Below, piece by piece: positions 43,324-51,025 of a DNA stretch of 64,000 nt (within the stretch, counting starts at the first letter, position 1; every line of letters begins with the position of its first letter). This stretch comes from Microcella daejeonensis. GTDB taxonomy: Bacteria; Actinomycetota; Actinomycetes; Actinomycetales; Microbacteriaceae. The stretch lies in the NCBI RefSeq assembly GCF_026625045.1, contig NZ_CP113089.1, positions 1,240,001 through 1,304,000 on the forward strand. Reading direction: 5' to 3'. The notes under the pieces were generated by a model that had not been told where the DNA came from, ran no database searches, and worked only from the letters and a program-made list of their open reading frames with translations. The position numbers were made by a program, and so were the translations under genes.

Positions 43324-43335
43324 AGGCTCAATCTA
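43312..43335 (-). promoter_or_regulatory. upp leaderless promoter and shared 15-mer
   Basis: -10 box TAGATT (plus-strand 43330-43335) six bases before ATG. The 15-mer ATGCACTCGCATAGG (43312-43326) across the start codon is identical to the dyad region of the MarR gene at 33710-33724. Confidence 0.5.
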
Positions 43336-43347
43336 ACGGAGGATGCC

Positions 43348-43818
43348 ATGACCGCAGTGCGCGAGATCGACCGCGCGGCCATGCGCGAGGCGCTCGACGA
43401 GGCCCGCGCGGCCCTCGCCACCGCCGACGTGCCGGTCGGCGCCGTCGTGCTCGACCCCGAGGGGGCGGTCATCGGCCGCGGCCGCAACGCGCGCGAGGCC
43501 GAGGGCGATCCGACCGCGCACGCCGAGGTGCTCGCCCTCCGCGACGCGGCGGCGCAGCACGGCGGCTGGAACCTCGAGGGATGCACGCTCGTCGTCACCC
43601 TGGAGCCCTGCGTCATGTGCGCCGGCGCCATCCTCTCGGCCCGGGCGAGCCGCGTGGTCTTCGGCGCCTACGACGACAAGGCCGGAGCCGCCGGAGGCGC
43701 CCTCGACCTGCTGCGCGAGCGGCGCCTGCCCCTGCGCGTCGCCGAGGTGGTCGGCGGCGTGCTGGAGGAGGAGTGCGCATCCCTGCTCACGGCGTTCTTC
43801 GCCGACCGCCGCCCTTAG
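43348..43818 (+). CDS. tadA: tRNA adenosine(34) deaminase
   Basis: 156 residues. The zinc-dependent deaminase motifs are complete: TAHAEVLAL (His and catalytic Glu) and LEPCVMCAGAIL (two Cys). ADVPVGAVVLD and ASRVVFGAYDDKAGAAGG match TadA rather than cytidine deaminases. It converts A34 to inosine in tRNA-Arg(ACG), the tRNA encoded at 6466-6538. ATG 43348 is preceded by GGAGG. Divergent from upp. Confidence 0.94.
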   Translation: MTAVREIDRAAMREALDEARAALATADVPVGAVVLDPEGAVIGRGRNAREAEGDPTAHAEVLALRDAAAQHGGWNLEGCTLVVTLEPCVMCAGAILSARASRVVFGAYDDKAGAAGGALDLLRERRLPLRVAEVVGGVLEEECASLLTAFFADRRP

Positions 43819-43855
43819 CCGCACTCGACGCGGCGCGGGAGACGCCGCGCGCCGG

Positions 43856-44212
43856 CTACCAGAAGACGGCGAGGACGATGTTGACGAGCGCGAGCCCGCC
43901 CGCCGTGTGGAAGAAGGGCTTGACCGAGCGGTCGTTGGCCTTCTTCGCCGTGCGGTTGCCGATGAAGGCGGCGACGAAGACGAGGATGGTGATGACGAGC
44001 TTCGTGATGATCTTGGCGTAGTCGAGGTCGTAGTCGAGCGGCTCGGCGAGGCCCGTCATGGCGATGCCGGTGATGAGCTGCACGCCCGCTCCCGCGAGCA
44101 TCGCGCCGATCGCGAAGTCGCCGTTCTTGCGCATCTGCACCAGGAACGGGCCGACGATCGCGGCGAGGCCGATGAAGTGGGCGACGACGAGGAACGAGAA
44201 GACGACATCCAT
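43856..44212 (-). CDS. Small integral membrane protein, function unknown
   Basis: 118 residues, four membrane helices (VVFSFLVVAHFIGLAAIVGPFLV, AIGAMLAGAGVQLITGIAM, IITKLVITILVFVAAFIG, ALVNIVLAVFW). Short loops include DFAIG and GNRTAKKANDR. The helix pattern resembles small actinobacterial integral membrane proteins with a conserved N-terminal His in the first helix; I do not recognise a family with a function. ATG 44212 has no clear ribosome binding site. Convergent with tadA. Confidence 0.75.
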   Translation of the reverse strand: MDVVFSFLVVAHFIGLAAIVGPFLVQMRKNGDFAIGAMLAGAGVQLITGIAMTGLAEPLDYDLDYAKIITKLVITILVFVAAFIGNRTAKKANDRSVKPFFHTAGGLALVNIVLAVFW

Positions 44213-44297
44213 GCCGCTACCGTATCGGCGCGGCCGGGCGCGGTGACAGGGTCCTAGGTCCCCGGCCCCGTCGGCGTGTCGTCGACGGGCGCTGCCC

Positions 44298-44636
44298 TCA
44301 GTCGGCGCCGCGGATGACGATCGTGTCGGTGGGCGGGTCGGCATCGTCGCGCGGGGCGGCGACCTCCGGCTCGAGCACGATGGCGCTCGCCTCGGGCATG
44401 GCGGCGCGGATGCCGCGCTTGACCTCGCGCAGCACGGCGACGACGTCGGCGTTGGGGGTGCTGGGGCCGAAGCCGAGCGTCGCGGTGACGAGCACGCCGG
44501 CCTTCTCGACGCGGTGCACGATCACCTCGCCGACCGTCTGCACGCCCGGCGTGCCGATCAGTACCTCGCGGATCGCCTGCGCCTGCTGGGGGTCGACCCC
44601 CCGTGCGCCGAAGCGGTTCCATCCGGTCGCGCTCAT
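44298..44636 (-). CDS. Stand-alone CDF-type dimerisation-domain protein
   Basis: 112 residues, soluble. The sequence AIREVLIGTPGVQTVGEVIVHRVEKAGVLVTATLGF...ADVVAVLREVKRGIRAAMPEASAIVLEPEV has the beta-alpha-beta-beta pattern of the cytoplasmic dimerisation domain of cation diffusion facilitators, but no transporter part precedes it. Its role as a free protein is unknown, perhaps metal or nucleotide sensing. ATG 44636 has GAGGG upstream. Divergent from proC, 65 bases between starts. Confidence 0.6.
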   Translation of the reverse strand: MSATGWNRFGARGVDPQQAQAIREVLIGTPGVQTVGEVIVHRVEKAGVLVTATLGFGPSTPNADVVAVLREVKRGIRAAMPEASAIVLEPEVAAPRDDADPPTDTIVIRGAD

Positions 44637-44689
44637 GCCCTCACCCTCTCGTCGTCGTATCTGCCGCTCGTCGGTGTGACCGCCCAACC

Positions 44690-44695
44690 TACACT
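44690..44695 (+). promoter_or_regulatory. -10 box of proC, leaderless
   Basis: TACACT, six bases before ATG 44702; no ribosome binding site. Confidence 0.6.
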
Positions 44696-44701
44696 CGTGG
44701 C

Positions 44702-45529
44702 ATGAGCACCCCACTGCCGTCCATCGCCATCCTCGGCACCGGGTCGATGGGGGGCGCCATCCTCCAGGGCCTGCGCCGACCCGAGGTCGCTGTGGGCGCC
44801 GTGCGGGTGACGACGCGCTCCGAGGCCTCGGCCGCCGCCCTGCGCGCGGAGGGCGTCGACGCGCGCGCCGCCGAGCACGAGGCCGACGCGAACCGCTGGG
44901 CGGTGCGGGATGCCCGGCTCGTGCTGCTCGGAGTGAAGCCCGCGCAGATCGTCGGCCTGCTCGAGGAGATCGCCGACGCCCTGCACCCGGAGGCGCTCGT
45001 GCTGAGCGTCGCGGCCGGCATCCCGACCGCCGCCATGCAGGCCGTCGTGCCGAACGCCGTCGTGCGCGCCATGCCCAACACGCCCGCGCTCGTGGGTCGC
45101 GGTGTCACCGGCATCTCGGGCGGCTCGCGCGCGAGCGCCGCGCACCTCGCCCTCGCCGACGACCTGTTCCGCACCGTCGGCACGGTCATCGAGCTGCCCG
45201 AGGACCAGATCGACGCACTGTCGACCATCTCGGGCTCGGGCCCCGCCTACGTCTTCCTGCTCGTCGAGGAGTTCACCCGCGCCGCCGAGGCGATGGGCTT
45301 CGACGACGGCGTCGCGCGGCTCATGGTGCAGCAGACCTTCCTGGGCGCGACCGCGCTGCTCGAGGCGTCGGGCGACGACCCCGAGGAGCTGCGCCGCCGC
45401 GTCACGAGCCCGAAGGGCACGACCGAGCGCGCCGTCGCCGTGCTGCAGCAGGCCGAGCTCGCCGCCCTCTTCACCCGCGCCGCCGAGGCCGCGCTCGCCC
45501 GCGCGCGCGAGCTCGCCACCGGCGCCTGA
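44702..45529 (+). CDS. proC: Pyrroline-5-carboxylate reductase
   Basis: 275 residues. Nucleotide-binding ILGTGSMGGAILQGL, VLLGVKPAQI, LSVAAGIPTAAMQ, VVRAMPNTPALVGRGVTGIS, and the C-terminal dimer motif LSTISGSGPAYVFLLVEE...TSPKGTT are all present. Last step of proline synthesis. Transcript probably leaderless. A GNAT gene follows after 21 bases. Confidence 0.97.
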   Translation: MSTPLPSIAILGTGSMGGAILQGLRRPEVAVGAVRVTTRSEASAAALRAEGVDARAAEHEADANRWAVRDARLVLLGVKPAQIVGLLEEIADALHPEALVLSVAAGIPTAAMQAVVPNAVVRAMPNTPALVGRGVTGISGGSRASAAHLALADDLFRTVGTVIELPEDQIDALSTISGSGPAYVFLLVEEFTRAAEAMGFDDGVARLMVQQTFLGATALLEASGDDPEELRRRVTSPKGTTERAVAVLQQAELAALFTRAAEAALARARELATGA

Positions 45530-45550
45530 GCCCTCGCCGCCGTCCTGCCG

Positions 45551-46285
45551 ATGGATCCCCTGCCGACGTTCTCCCCGGCCGTCGCGGAGTCCTGGGCGCT
45601 GCCGACCGCCGACGAGATCGATCGCATCGATGAGGATGCTCGATCCGGGGTGCTCGTCCGCATCGATCGCGCGCGGGAGGAGGCCGTGTCGTACCTCCGG
45701 CTCGTCGGAGGCTCCGGTGCGCTCGTGCTCTCGGCGGCGGGAGCCGAGGCGCTCTCCGTCGAGGGAGGCGAGCGGCTCGCGCCGGCCGAGGTCGAGCAGC
45801 GCATCCACCGAGCGGGGATCCCGATGCACGATCCCGATCGCGTGCACCATCTGCCGCTCGACGTGCACGCCGAGGTCCGCGCCGAGCGCCCGCTCGCGGG
45901 GGTGCGGCGCCTCACCGCCGACGACGCCGATCTCTTCGCCTCCTTCGTCGCCGAGGCTCCCCCCGACGACCTCGACGACGCCTTCGTCGAGCTCGATCAC
46001 TGGCTCGTCGCGGGCGCCGTGCGCGATGGGCGGCTCGTCTCCGTCGCGAGCATGTACCCGTGGCGCGGGACCGGCACGGCCGACCTCGGCGTGATCACGC
46101 TGCCGGACTCCCGCGGTCGGGGCCTCGCGCGCGCCACGGTGCGCGCGATCAGCGCTCTCGCGCTGCAGCAGGGGTACGAGCCGCAGTACCGGTGCCAGCT
46201 CGACAACGCGGCCTCCCTGGCGCTGGCGCGCGGCTCGGGCTTCCGGGCCCTGGGCGACTGGAGCGTGAGCCGGCCGACCGCCTGA
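45551..46285 (+). CDS. GNAT family N-acetyltransferase
   Basis: 244 residues. The C-terminal half is a GNAT fold: acetyl-CoA loop DSRGRGLARATVRAIS, preceded by GTADLGVITLP and followed by the YRCQLDNAASLALARGSGFRALG motif. The N-terminal 120 residues are a separate, degenerate domain, as in two-domain acetyltransferases. Substrate unknown. ATG 45551 lies 21 bases after proC, suggesting an operon. Confidence 0.85.
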   Translation: MDPLPTFSPAVAESWALPTADEIDRIDEDARSGVLVRIDRAREEAVSYLRLVGGSGALVLSAAGAEALSVEGGERLAPAEVEQRIHRAGIPMHDPDRVHHLPLDVHAEVRAERPLAGVRRLTADDADLFASFVAEAPPDDLDDAFVELDHWLVAGAVRDGRLVSVASMYPWRGTGTADLGVITLPDSRGRGLARATVRAISALALQQGYEPQYRCQLDNAASLALARGSGFRALGDWSVSRPTA

Positions 46286-46454
46286 ACCCGCCGTGCGCAA
46301 GACCGGTCCGGCCTCGACGGCGGGAGTTTCTTCGACCGCTCATAGCCGGCGCTCGTCGAGGCCATAGCGCAGACCGACGGTGCGCATAGCGCTCGGTCGC
46401 AGGGTGGATGCCGTCCCCGCGACGAGCGCGGGGCCGGACCGAGAGGCACCCGCG

Positions 46455-46883
46455 ATGAGCGCTCCGACCACCCCCGCCGACCCCGATCAGCCGGAGCGCG
46501 CCGCCGACGGCGCCGCCCCGACCCCCGACGCCACCCCCACCACCCCGGTGACCCCGGCGGCCGAGCATCCCGCACCCGCCGCGCCGCACGGCGTCGCACC
46601 CGCACCCGCCCCGAGCCCGTCGCGCACCCCGCGCGCGCTCGCCATCGCGGGCATCGCCGTCGGCGGTCTTCTGCTGCTCGCCGTGACCTTCGGCGCGGGA
46701 ACCCTCGTCGGCCGGTACCTGCCCGGCCCGGGCCCCGTCGGTCTGGCGGGAGCCGTCGAGCGCGGCGGTCCCTTCGGCGGGGAGAGGGTCGGCCCGGGGG
46801 AGCGCGGAGACCGTCTCGGCGCCCTCACCGAGGAGCAGCGGGAGCAGATCCGCGAGTGGATCGAGGAGGGGATGGGCGGCTGA
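46455..46883 (+). CDS. Single-pass membrane protein with Pro/Ala-rich N-terminus
   Basis: 142 residues. The first 55 are disordered and rich in Pro, Ala and Thr, followed by one membrane helix (ALAIAGIAVGGLLLLAVTFGAGTLVG). A short Gly-rich outer part ends in the helix TEEQREQIREWIEEGM. I do not recognise a family. ATG 46455 follows GAGAGG. The 169-base gap before it holds short inverted segments but no clear promoter. Converges on the KtrA gene, 12 bases away. Confidence 0.7.
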   Translation: MSAPTTPADPDQPERAADGAAPTPDATPTTPVTPAAEHPAPAAPHGVAPAPAPSPSRTPRALAIAGIAVGGLLLLAVTFGAGTLVGRYLPGPGPVGLAGAVERGGPFGGERVGPGERGDRLGALTEEQREQIREWIEEGMGG

Positions 46884-46895
46884 GCCGCCGCGCGC

Positions 46896-47567
46896 CTAGT
46901 GGTCGAGCGAGGCGAAGCGGTCGATGTCGCCCTCGGTGCCCGAGACGATGATGAGGTCGTGGTTCGAGACCACGGTCTGCTCGGTGGCGTAGGTGAAGGG
47001 CTTGCCGGGGCTCTTCACGCCGACGACGGTGATGTTGTACTTCGAGCGCACCTTCGAGTCGGTGAGCGAGAGGCCGCGGATGGGCTTCGGCGGGTACATC
47101 TTGACCAGCACGAAGTCGTCGTCGAACTCGATGAAGTCGATCATGCGGCCCGAGACGAGGTGGGCGACGCGCTCGCCGGCCTCGGCCTCGGGGTAGATGA
47201 CGTGGTTCGCCCCGATGCGGGCGAGGATCTTGCCGTGCGACTGGCTGATCGCCTTGGCCCAGATCTGCGGGATCTTGAGGTCGACGAGGTTCGCGGTGAT
47301 GAGCACGCTCGACTCGATCGACGAGCCGGTGGCGACGACGGCGATGGAGAAGTCGTTCGCGCCGATCTGGCGCAGGGCATCCAGCGATCGCGCATCGGCC
47401 TGCACGGCGTGCGTCACCCGCTCCGCCCACTTCTGCACCAGGTCGGGGTTCTCGTCGACGGCGAGCACCTCGCGGCCGAGCCGCTGCAGCTGCCCCGCGG
47501 TCGCGGCCCCGAACCGGCCGAGCCCGATGACGAGCACGGGCGCGTCGTGCCGGATTCTCTCAACCAA
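46896..47567 (-). CDS. Potassium uptake RCK subunit (KtrA/TrkA family)
   Basis: 223 residues. RCK_N Rossmann domain begins APVLVIGLGRFGAATAGQLQRLGREVLAVDENPDLVQKW. The C-terminal RCK_C part (IRGLSLTDSKVRSKYNITVVGVKSPGKPF...) ends VSNHDLIIVSGTEGDIDRF. Such subunits gate KtrB-type channels in response to ATP, NADH or cyclic-di-AMP. The start is a TTG at 47567 with GAGAGG upstream, overlapping the TrkH-type gene by 8 bases, so translation is coupled. Confidence 0.92.
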   Translation of the reverse strand: MVERIRHDAPVLVIGLGRFGAATAGQLQRLGREVLAVDENPDLVQKWAERVTHAVQADARSLDALRQIGANDFSIAVVATGSSIESSVLITANLVDLKIPQIWAKAISQSHGKILARIGANHVIYPEAEAGERVAHLVSGRMIDFIEFDDDFVLVKMYPPKPIRGLSLTDSKVRSKYNITVVGVKSPGKPFTYATEQTVVSNHDLIIVSGTEGDIDRFASLDH

Positions 47568-49008
47568 CGATGGGCCTCTCCTCGGGGCGGCGGAACAGCT
47601 GCCGCCGTTCGCTCGCGGCCAGCGCCGCGGCGAGGGTCACTGTACCAACGCGCCCTGCCCACATCGTCGCCGCGAGCACGTACTTCGCGGGCTCCTCGAG
47701 ATCGGGCCCGGTGAGGCCCGTCGAGAGCCCGCAGGTGGCGAACGCCGAGATCACGTCGAACAGCACGCGGTCGAGCGGTTCCTTGGTGATGTGCAGCACG
47801 ATGATCGTCGCGGTGGCCACGATCGTGGCGCCCCACAGCACGATGCTGACGGCGAGGCGCAGCACGTCGACGGGCACGCGCCTGCCGAAGGCCTCCATGT
47901 CGGGCACGCCGCGCGCCTCGGCGTAGGCGGCGAGGAACAGCACCGCGAGCGTGGTGACCTTGATGCCGCCGGCGGTGGATGCCGAGCCGCCGCCGACGAA
48001 CATGAGCATGTCGAGCACCATGAGCGTCGAGCCGTTCATCTCGCCGATGTCGACCGTCGAGAGCCCGCCCGAGCGCGACATCATCGAGGTGAAGAAGGCC
48101 GTGAGCGGGCGGTTCAGCGGCTCCTGCCCGCCGAGGGTCGCCTGATTGCTCCACTCGAGCGCGCCGATGGCGACCCAGCCGATCGCGAGCAGGATGCCCG
48201 TGGTGGCGAGCGTCAGCTGCGCGTGCACGCCGAGGCGCTGGCGGCGCTTGACCCACCGCGCGAGCGCGAAGATGACGGGGAACCCGATCGCGCCCAGGAA
48301 GACGGCGATCGACAGCACCCCGAGCATCCATGGATCGCTCTCGAACCGGGCGATGCCGCCGTCGAAGGGGACGAAGCCGGTGTTGGTGAACGCCGACAGC
48401 GCGAGGTAGAAGCCCTGCCACACGGCCGACCACGGGTCGAAGCCCTCGAGCAGCAGCCGCGGCACGATGAGCGCGGTGATCACCAGCTCGATGATGATCG
48501 CGCTCATCGCCACGGTCGCCAGCAGCGTGCCGATCTCGCCGAGGCGCACGGCCTGCGACTCGCTCACCGGCCCCGCGTGAACGCGGGAGGGATTGGTGTC
48601 GGAGGCTGCGAGCAGCTTCGCCCGCAGCCCCATGCGGCGGGCGACGATGAGGCCGAGGATGCTCGCCATCGTCAGCACGCCGATGCCGCCCACCTGCATG
48701 GCGACGACGATGACGACGTTGCCGAACGGCGACCAGTACGACGCCATGTCGACGGTGGAGAGGCCGGTTACGCAGATCGCCGACACGGCCGTGAAGACGG
48801 CATCGGCGAGCGGCGTGCCGCTGCGCTCCCCGGCCCGCGCGATCGGCAGGGTCAGCAGCAGGGTCGTGATGAGGATGAGCGCGGTGAAGACGAGGATGGC
48901 GAAGCGGGCGGGCGACGAGGTCGTCAGCGCGACGACCGCCGACCGTGCACGGCGCAGTGCGCTCGGGCTCTGATCGCGGCGCGGGCCCGGGCGTGTCGCA
49001 GTCGACAT
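47560..49008 (-). CDS. TrkH/KtrB family potassium uptake protein
   Basis: 482 residues, four M1-P-M2 repeats. Selectivity-filter stretches are visible at VSAICVTGLSTVD, LSAFTNTGFVPFD, MMSRSGGLSTVD and SAFATCGLSTGLT. It forms the membrane channel that the adjacent KtrA-type subunit regulates; the pair makes a Ktr-like K+ (or Na+/K+) uptake system. ATG 49008 is preceded by GGAGGG. Divergent from an ArsR regulator, which lies 68 bases away. Confidence 0.94.
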   Translation of the reverse strand: MSTATRPGPRRDQSPSALRRARSAVVALTTSSPARFAILVFTALILITTLLLTLPIARAGERSGTPLADAVFTAVSAICVTGLSTVDMASYWSPFGNVVIVVAMQVGGIGVLTMASILGLIVARRMGLRAKLLAASDTNPSRVHAGPVSESQAVRLGEIGTLLATVAMSAIIIELVITALIVPRLLLEGFDPWSAVWQGFYLALSAFTNTGFVPFDGGIARFESDPWMLGVLSIAVFLGAIGFPVIFALARWVKRRQRLGVHAQLTLATTGILLAIGWVAIGALEWSNQATLGGQEPLNRPLTAFFTSMMSRSGGLSTVDIGEMNGSTLMVLDMLMFVGGGSASTAGGIKVTTLAVLFLAAYAEARGVPDMEAFGRRVPVDVLRLAVSIVLWGATIVATATIIVLHITKEPLDRVLFDVISAFATCGLSTGLTGPDLEEPAKYVLAATMWAGRVGTVTLAAALAASERRQLFRRPEERPIVG

Positions 49009-49076
49009 CGTCCCTCCTCGGGGCCCGCAGGCCGCTGTCATGGTACTCCGGCCCGAGCCTGGATTAGGTTTGTCGC

Positions 49077-49583
49077 ATGGCCGACATCTTCGACGTGATC
49101 GCCGACGCCACCCGGCGCGAGCTGCTGCAGCACCTGCGCGACGCGGCCGGGGCCGACGGCCCGGGGGAGCTGAGCGTCGGCGAGCTGGTCGACCGCATGG
49201 ACGCGACCCAGCCCACCGTCTCGAAGCACCTCAAGGTGCTGCGCGAGCACGGCCTCGTGCACGCGCGCGAGGAGGGGCAGCACCGCTACTACTCCATCGA
49301 CACCGCGCCGCTCGAGACGATCGAGGACTGGATCATCCCCTTCCTCGCCGACGAGGACGAGTACGCGTTCGCCGGACCGACGAGCCCGGTCTTCGCCGCC
49401 TGGGCCGACGCCGATCTCGAGCAGGCCGGCAGCACGGTGGGGCGCCGGGCCGCCGAGGCCTCGCACCAGGCCCGTCAGGCCCTCACCGGAGCCCAGGAGC
49501 GGCTGCACGACGTGCAGGAGCGCCTGCACGACGTGCAGGAGAAGGTCTCGCGCCGCCTGCCGTGGCGCCGCGGCGACAGCTGA
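49077..49583 (+). CDS. ArsR family transcriptional regulator with C-terminal coiled coil
   Basis: 168 residues. HTH: DVIADATRRELLQHLRDA, then SVGELVDRMDATQPTVSKHLKVLREHGLVHAREEGQHRYYSID. No metal-binding Cys pattern, so probably not a metal sensor. The tail from about residue 110 is helical and includes a tandem heptad duplication, QERLHDVQERLHDVQEK, giving an oligomerisation stalk. Divergent from the TrkH gene. The following gene is 106 bases downstream. Confidence 0.88.
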   Translation: MADIFDVIADATRRELLQHLRDAAGADGPGELSVGELVDRMDATQPTVSKHLKVLREHGLVHAREEGQHRYYSIDTAPLETIEDWIIPFLADEDEYAFAGPTSPVFAAWADADLEQAGSTVGRRAAEASHQARQALTGAQERLHDVQERLHDVQEKVSRRLPWRRGDS

Positions 49584-49603
49584 CCGGCCCCCGTTCGGGC
49601 GTC

Positions 49604-49633
49604 TTTACACCCGCCCCACCCGCCCCGTACAGT
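49604..49633 (+). promoter_or_regulatory. Promoter of the BldC-like gene
   Basis: TTTACA (49604-49609), 18-base spacer, TACAGT (49628-49633). Start codon 56 bases downstream, so this gene has a leader and a ribosome binding site. Confidence 0.6.
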
Positions 49634-49689
49634 TACGACGCGCGGCACCCTCCTGGCGGTGCTCGGCATCCCGATCGACAGGACGAGGC

Positions 49690-49884
49690 ATGAGCGGCGA
49701 TCTCAGCGATATGCGCTTCCTCACCGTCGCGGAGGTCGCCGACATGATGCGCGTCTCGACCATGACCGTCTACCGCCTCGTGCACGCCGGCGAGCTGCCG
49801 GCCATCCGCTTCGGCCGCAGCTTCCGCATCCCCGAGTCGGCGGTCGCCGCCGCGGTGCGCCCCGGCATCGCCGACGTCGGCTGA
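49690..49884 (+). CDS. BldC-like helix-turn-helix protein (MerR-type, excisionase family)
   Basis: 64 residues consisting almost wholly of one wHTH: FLTVAEVADMMRVSTMTVYRLVHAGELPAIRFGRSFRIPESAV. This is the BldC pattern, a developmental DNA-binding protein in Streptomyces that forms head-to-tail filaments. Preceded by CAGGACGAGGC. It lies upstream of bS22, an order common in actinobacteria. Its targets here are unknown. Confidence 0.88.
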   Translation: MSGDLSDMRFLTVAEVADMMRVSTMTVYRLVHAGELPAIRFGRSFRIPESAVAAAVRPGIADVG

Positions 49885-49931
49885 GCGCCGTCGCGAGCGC
49901 CGCCCCTGCACGGCGCGCCGCCAGCCTGCGC

Positions 49932-49937
49932 TAGACT
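49932..49937 (+). promoter_or_regulatory. -10 box upstream of bS22
   Basis: TAGACT, about 18 bases before the leader hairpin at 49955. No convincing -35 was seen. Confidence 0.5.
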
Positions 49938-49954
49938 TCTGCGGTACATGACCG

Positions 49955-49985
49955 GGTCTGAACGGGCCACCGGTTCGTTCAGACC
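49955..49985 (+). promoter_or_regulatory. Leader hairpin before bS22
   Basis: Perfect 10-bp stem GGTCTGAACG / CGTTCAGACC with an 11-base loop, ending 8 bases before AGAGG (49993-49997) and 17 before the ATG. Such a structure next to a ribosomal protein start could be an autoregulatory RNA or processing site. Confidence 0.65.
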
Positions 49986-50002
49986 GAGATCAGAGGTATT
50001 CC

Positions 50003-50101
50003 ATGGGTTCTGTCATCAAGAAGCGCCGCAAGCGGATGGCGAAGAAGAAGCACCGCAAGCTGCTGCGCAAGACGCGTCACCAGCGTCGCAACAAGAAGTA
50101 G
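50003..50101 (+). CDS. 30S ribosomal protein bS22 (AURKAIP1/COX24 domain)
   Basis: 32 residues: starts MGSVIKKRRKRMAKKKHRKL and ends RHQRRNKK. It has the same sequence pattern as the small basic protein found on actinobacterial 30S subunits near the decoding region. Ribosome binding site AGAGG six bases upstream. It ends in TAG and is followed by a strong terminator. Too short for many gene finders. Confidence 0.93.
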   Translation: MGSVIKKRRKRMAKKKHRKLLRKTRHQRRNKK

Positions 50102-50120
50102 GGCGCACCGCCCGTCACGA

Positions 50121-50151
50121 AGCGCTCGACCTCCCGGGGTCGGGCGCTTTT
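50121..50151 (+). terminator. Intrinsic terminator after bS22
   Basis: Stem AGCGC-t-CGACC / GGTCG-g-GCGCT with a 5-6 base loop, followed by TTTT. Twenty bases after the bS22 stop codon. Confidence 0.8.
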
Positions 50152-50206
50152 GTGCTGCCGGGCCCGTGTTCTCGGGCCCGTGCTCTCGAGCTCGGGGTCC
50201 TCGGGT

Positions 50207-50989
50207 TCAGGCCGGCGGCTGCTGCGGCTCGGCCGCGACCGTGCGGCCCTCGCGGCGGATGCGCCGGCGCGCGGCTCGCACGCTCGCCGGCTTCGCGGTG
50301 AGGATGGGCCAGCCCTCGGCGGTGGCGTGGCGCTCGAGAGCGGCATCCGGATTCACCACCACGCGGTTGCCGGTCAGCTGCAGCAGCGGCAGATCGTTGC
50401 GGCTGTCGCTGTAGGCCCAGCAGTCGACGAGCGGGGCGCCGCGGGCGGCGGCGAGCTCGGCCGCGCGGTCCGCCTTGCGCTGCCCGTGCATGAGCGAGTC
50501 GACGAGATTGCCCGTGTAGACGCCGTCGACGATCTCGGCCTGCGTGCCGACGCCGCCGGTGAGGCCGAGCCGCTCGGCGATGACCTCGGCCATGACCTGC
50601 GGGGTCGCGCTCAGCAGCCACACCTCGTGGCCCTTGTCGCGGTGCTCGTGCGCGAGGGCGACCGTATCGGGGATGAGCCGCAGGTGGATGGAGTGCTCGT
50701 AGGTGTCGTTGGCGAGCTCGATCAGATCCTGCTCGGTGCGCCCCTCGACCATGCGCAGCGCGCCCGCGCGGGCCGAGGCCTGGTGGCGCGGGTTCTCGCC
50801 GACCGCGGTGAAGCGCACCTGGTGCCAGAGGAACCGGGCGACGTCGCGACCGGTGACGAAGCCGCGGCGCCAGGCGGCGGTTCCGATGTGGAACAGGCTC
50901 GCGCCCCGCATCAGAGTGTTGTCGATGTCGAAGAACGCCAGCACGGGCGGGGCCGTGGGGGCGTCGTCGCTTCCTTCGGGGACGGGCAT
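50207..50989 (-). CDS. HAD-IB family hydrolase (phosphoserine phosphatase-like)
   Basis: 260 residues. HAD motifs are FFDIDNTLM (motif I, both Asp), LLSATPQ (motif II), the GQRKADRA Lys (III) and YSDSRNDLPLL (IV). The cap domain and the C-terminal basic region match the HAD-IB (SerB-like) subfamily seen in actinobacteria, which act on phosphoserine or lipid phosphates. TATGCT lies eight bases before ATG 50989 (an adjacent GTG 50992 is possible). Divergent from the glutaredoxin-like gene. Confidence 0.9.
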   Translation of the reverse strand: MPVPEGSDDAPTAPPVLAFFDIDNTLMRGASLFHIGTAAWRRGFVTGRDVARFLWHQVRFTAVGENPRHQASARAGALRMVEGRTEQDLIELANDTYEHSIHLRLIPDTVALAHEHRDKGHEVWLLSATPQVMAEVIAERLGLTGGVGTQAEIVDGVYTGNLVDSLMHGQRKADRAAELAAARGAPLVDCWAYSDSRNDLPLLQLTGNRVVVNPDAALERHATAEGWPILTAKPASVRAARRRIRREGRTVAAEPQQPPA

Positions 50990-50997
50990 CACCCACC

Positions 50998-51019
50998 AGC
51001 ATAGGCACCGCCGTAGGCT
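50998..51019. promoter_or_regulatory. Divergent leaderless -10 boxes
   Basis: Minus-strand TATGCT at 50998-51003 for the HAD gene and plus-strand TAGGCT at 51014-51019, six bases before GTG 51026. Confidence 0.5.
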
Positions 51020-51025
51020 GGGCGG

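Noticed and set aside
49690..49884. Phage excisionase or mobile-element remnant
   Set aside because: The protein matches BldC-type chromosomal regulators and sits beside bS22. No integrase, attachment repeats or phage genes are present.
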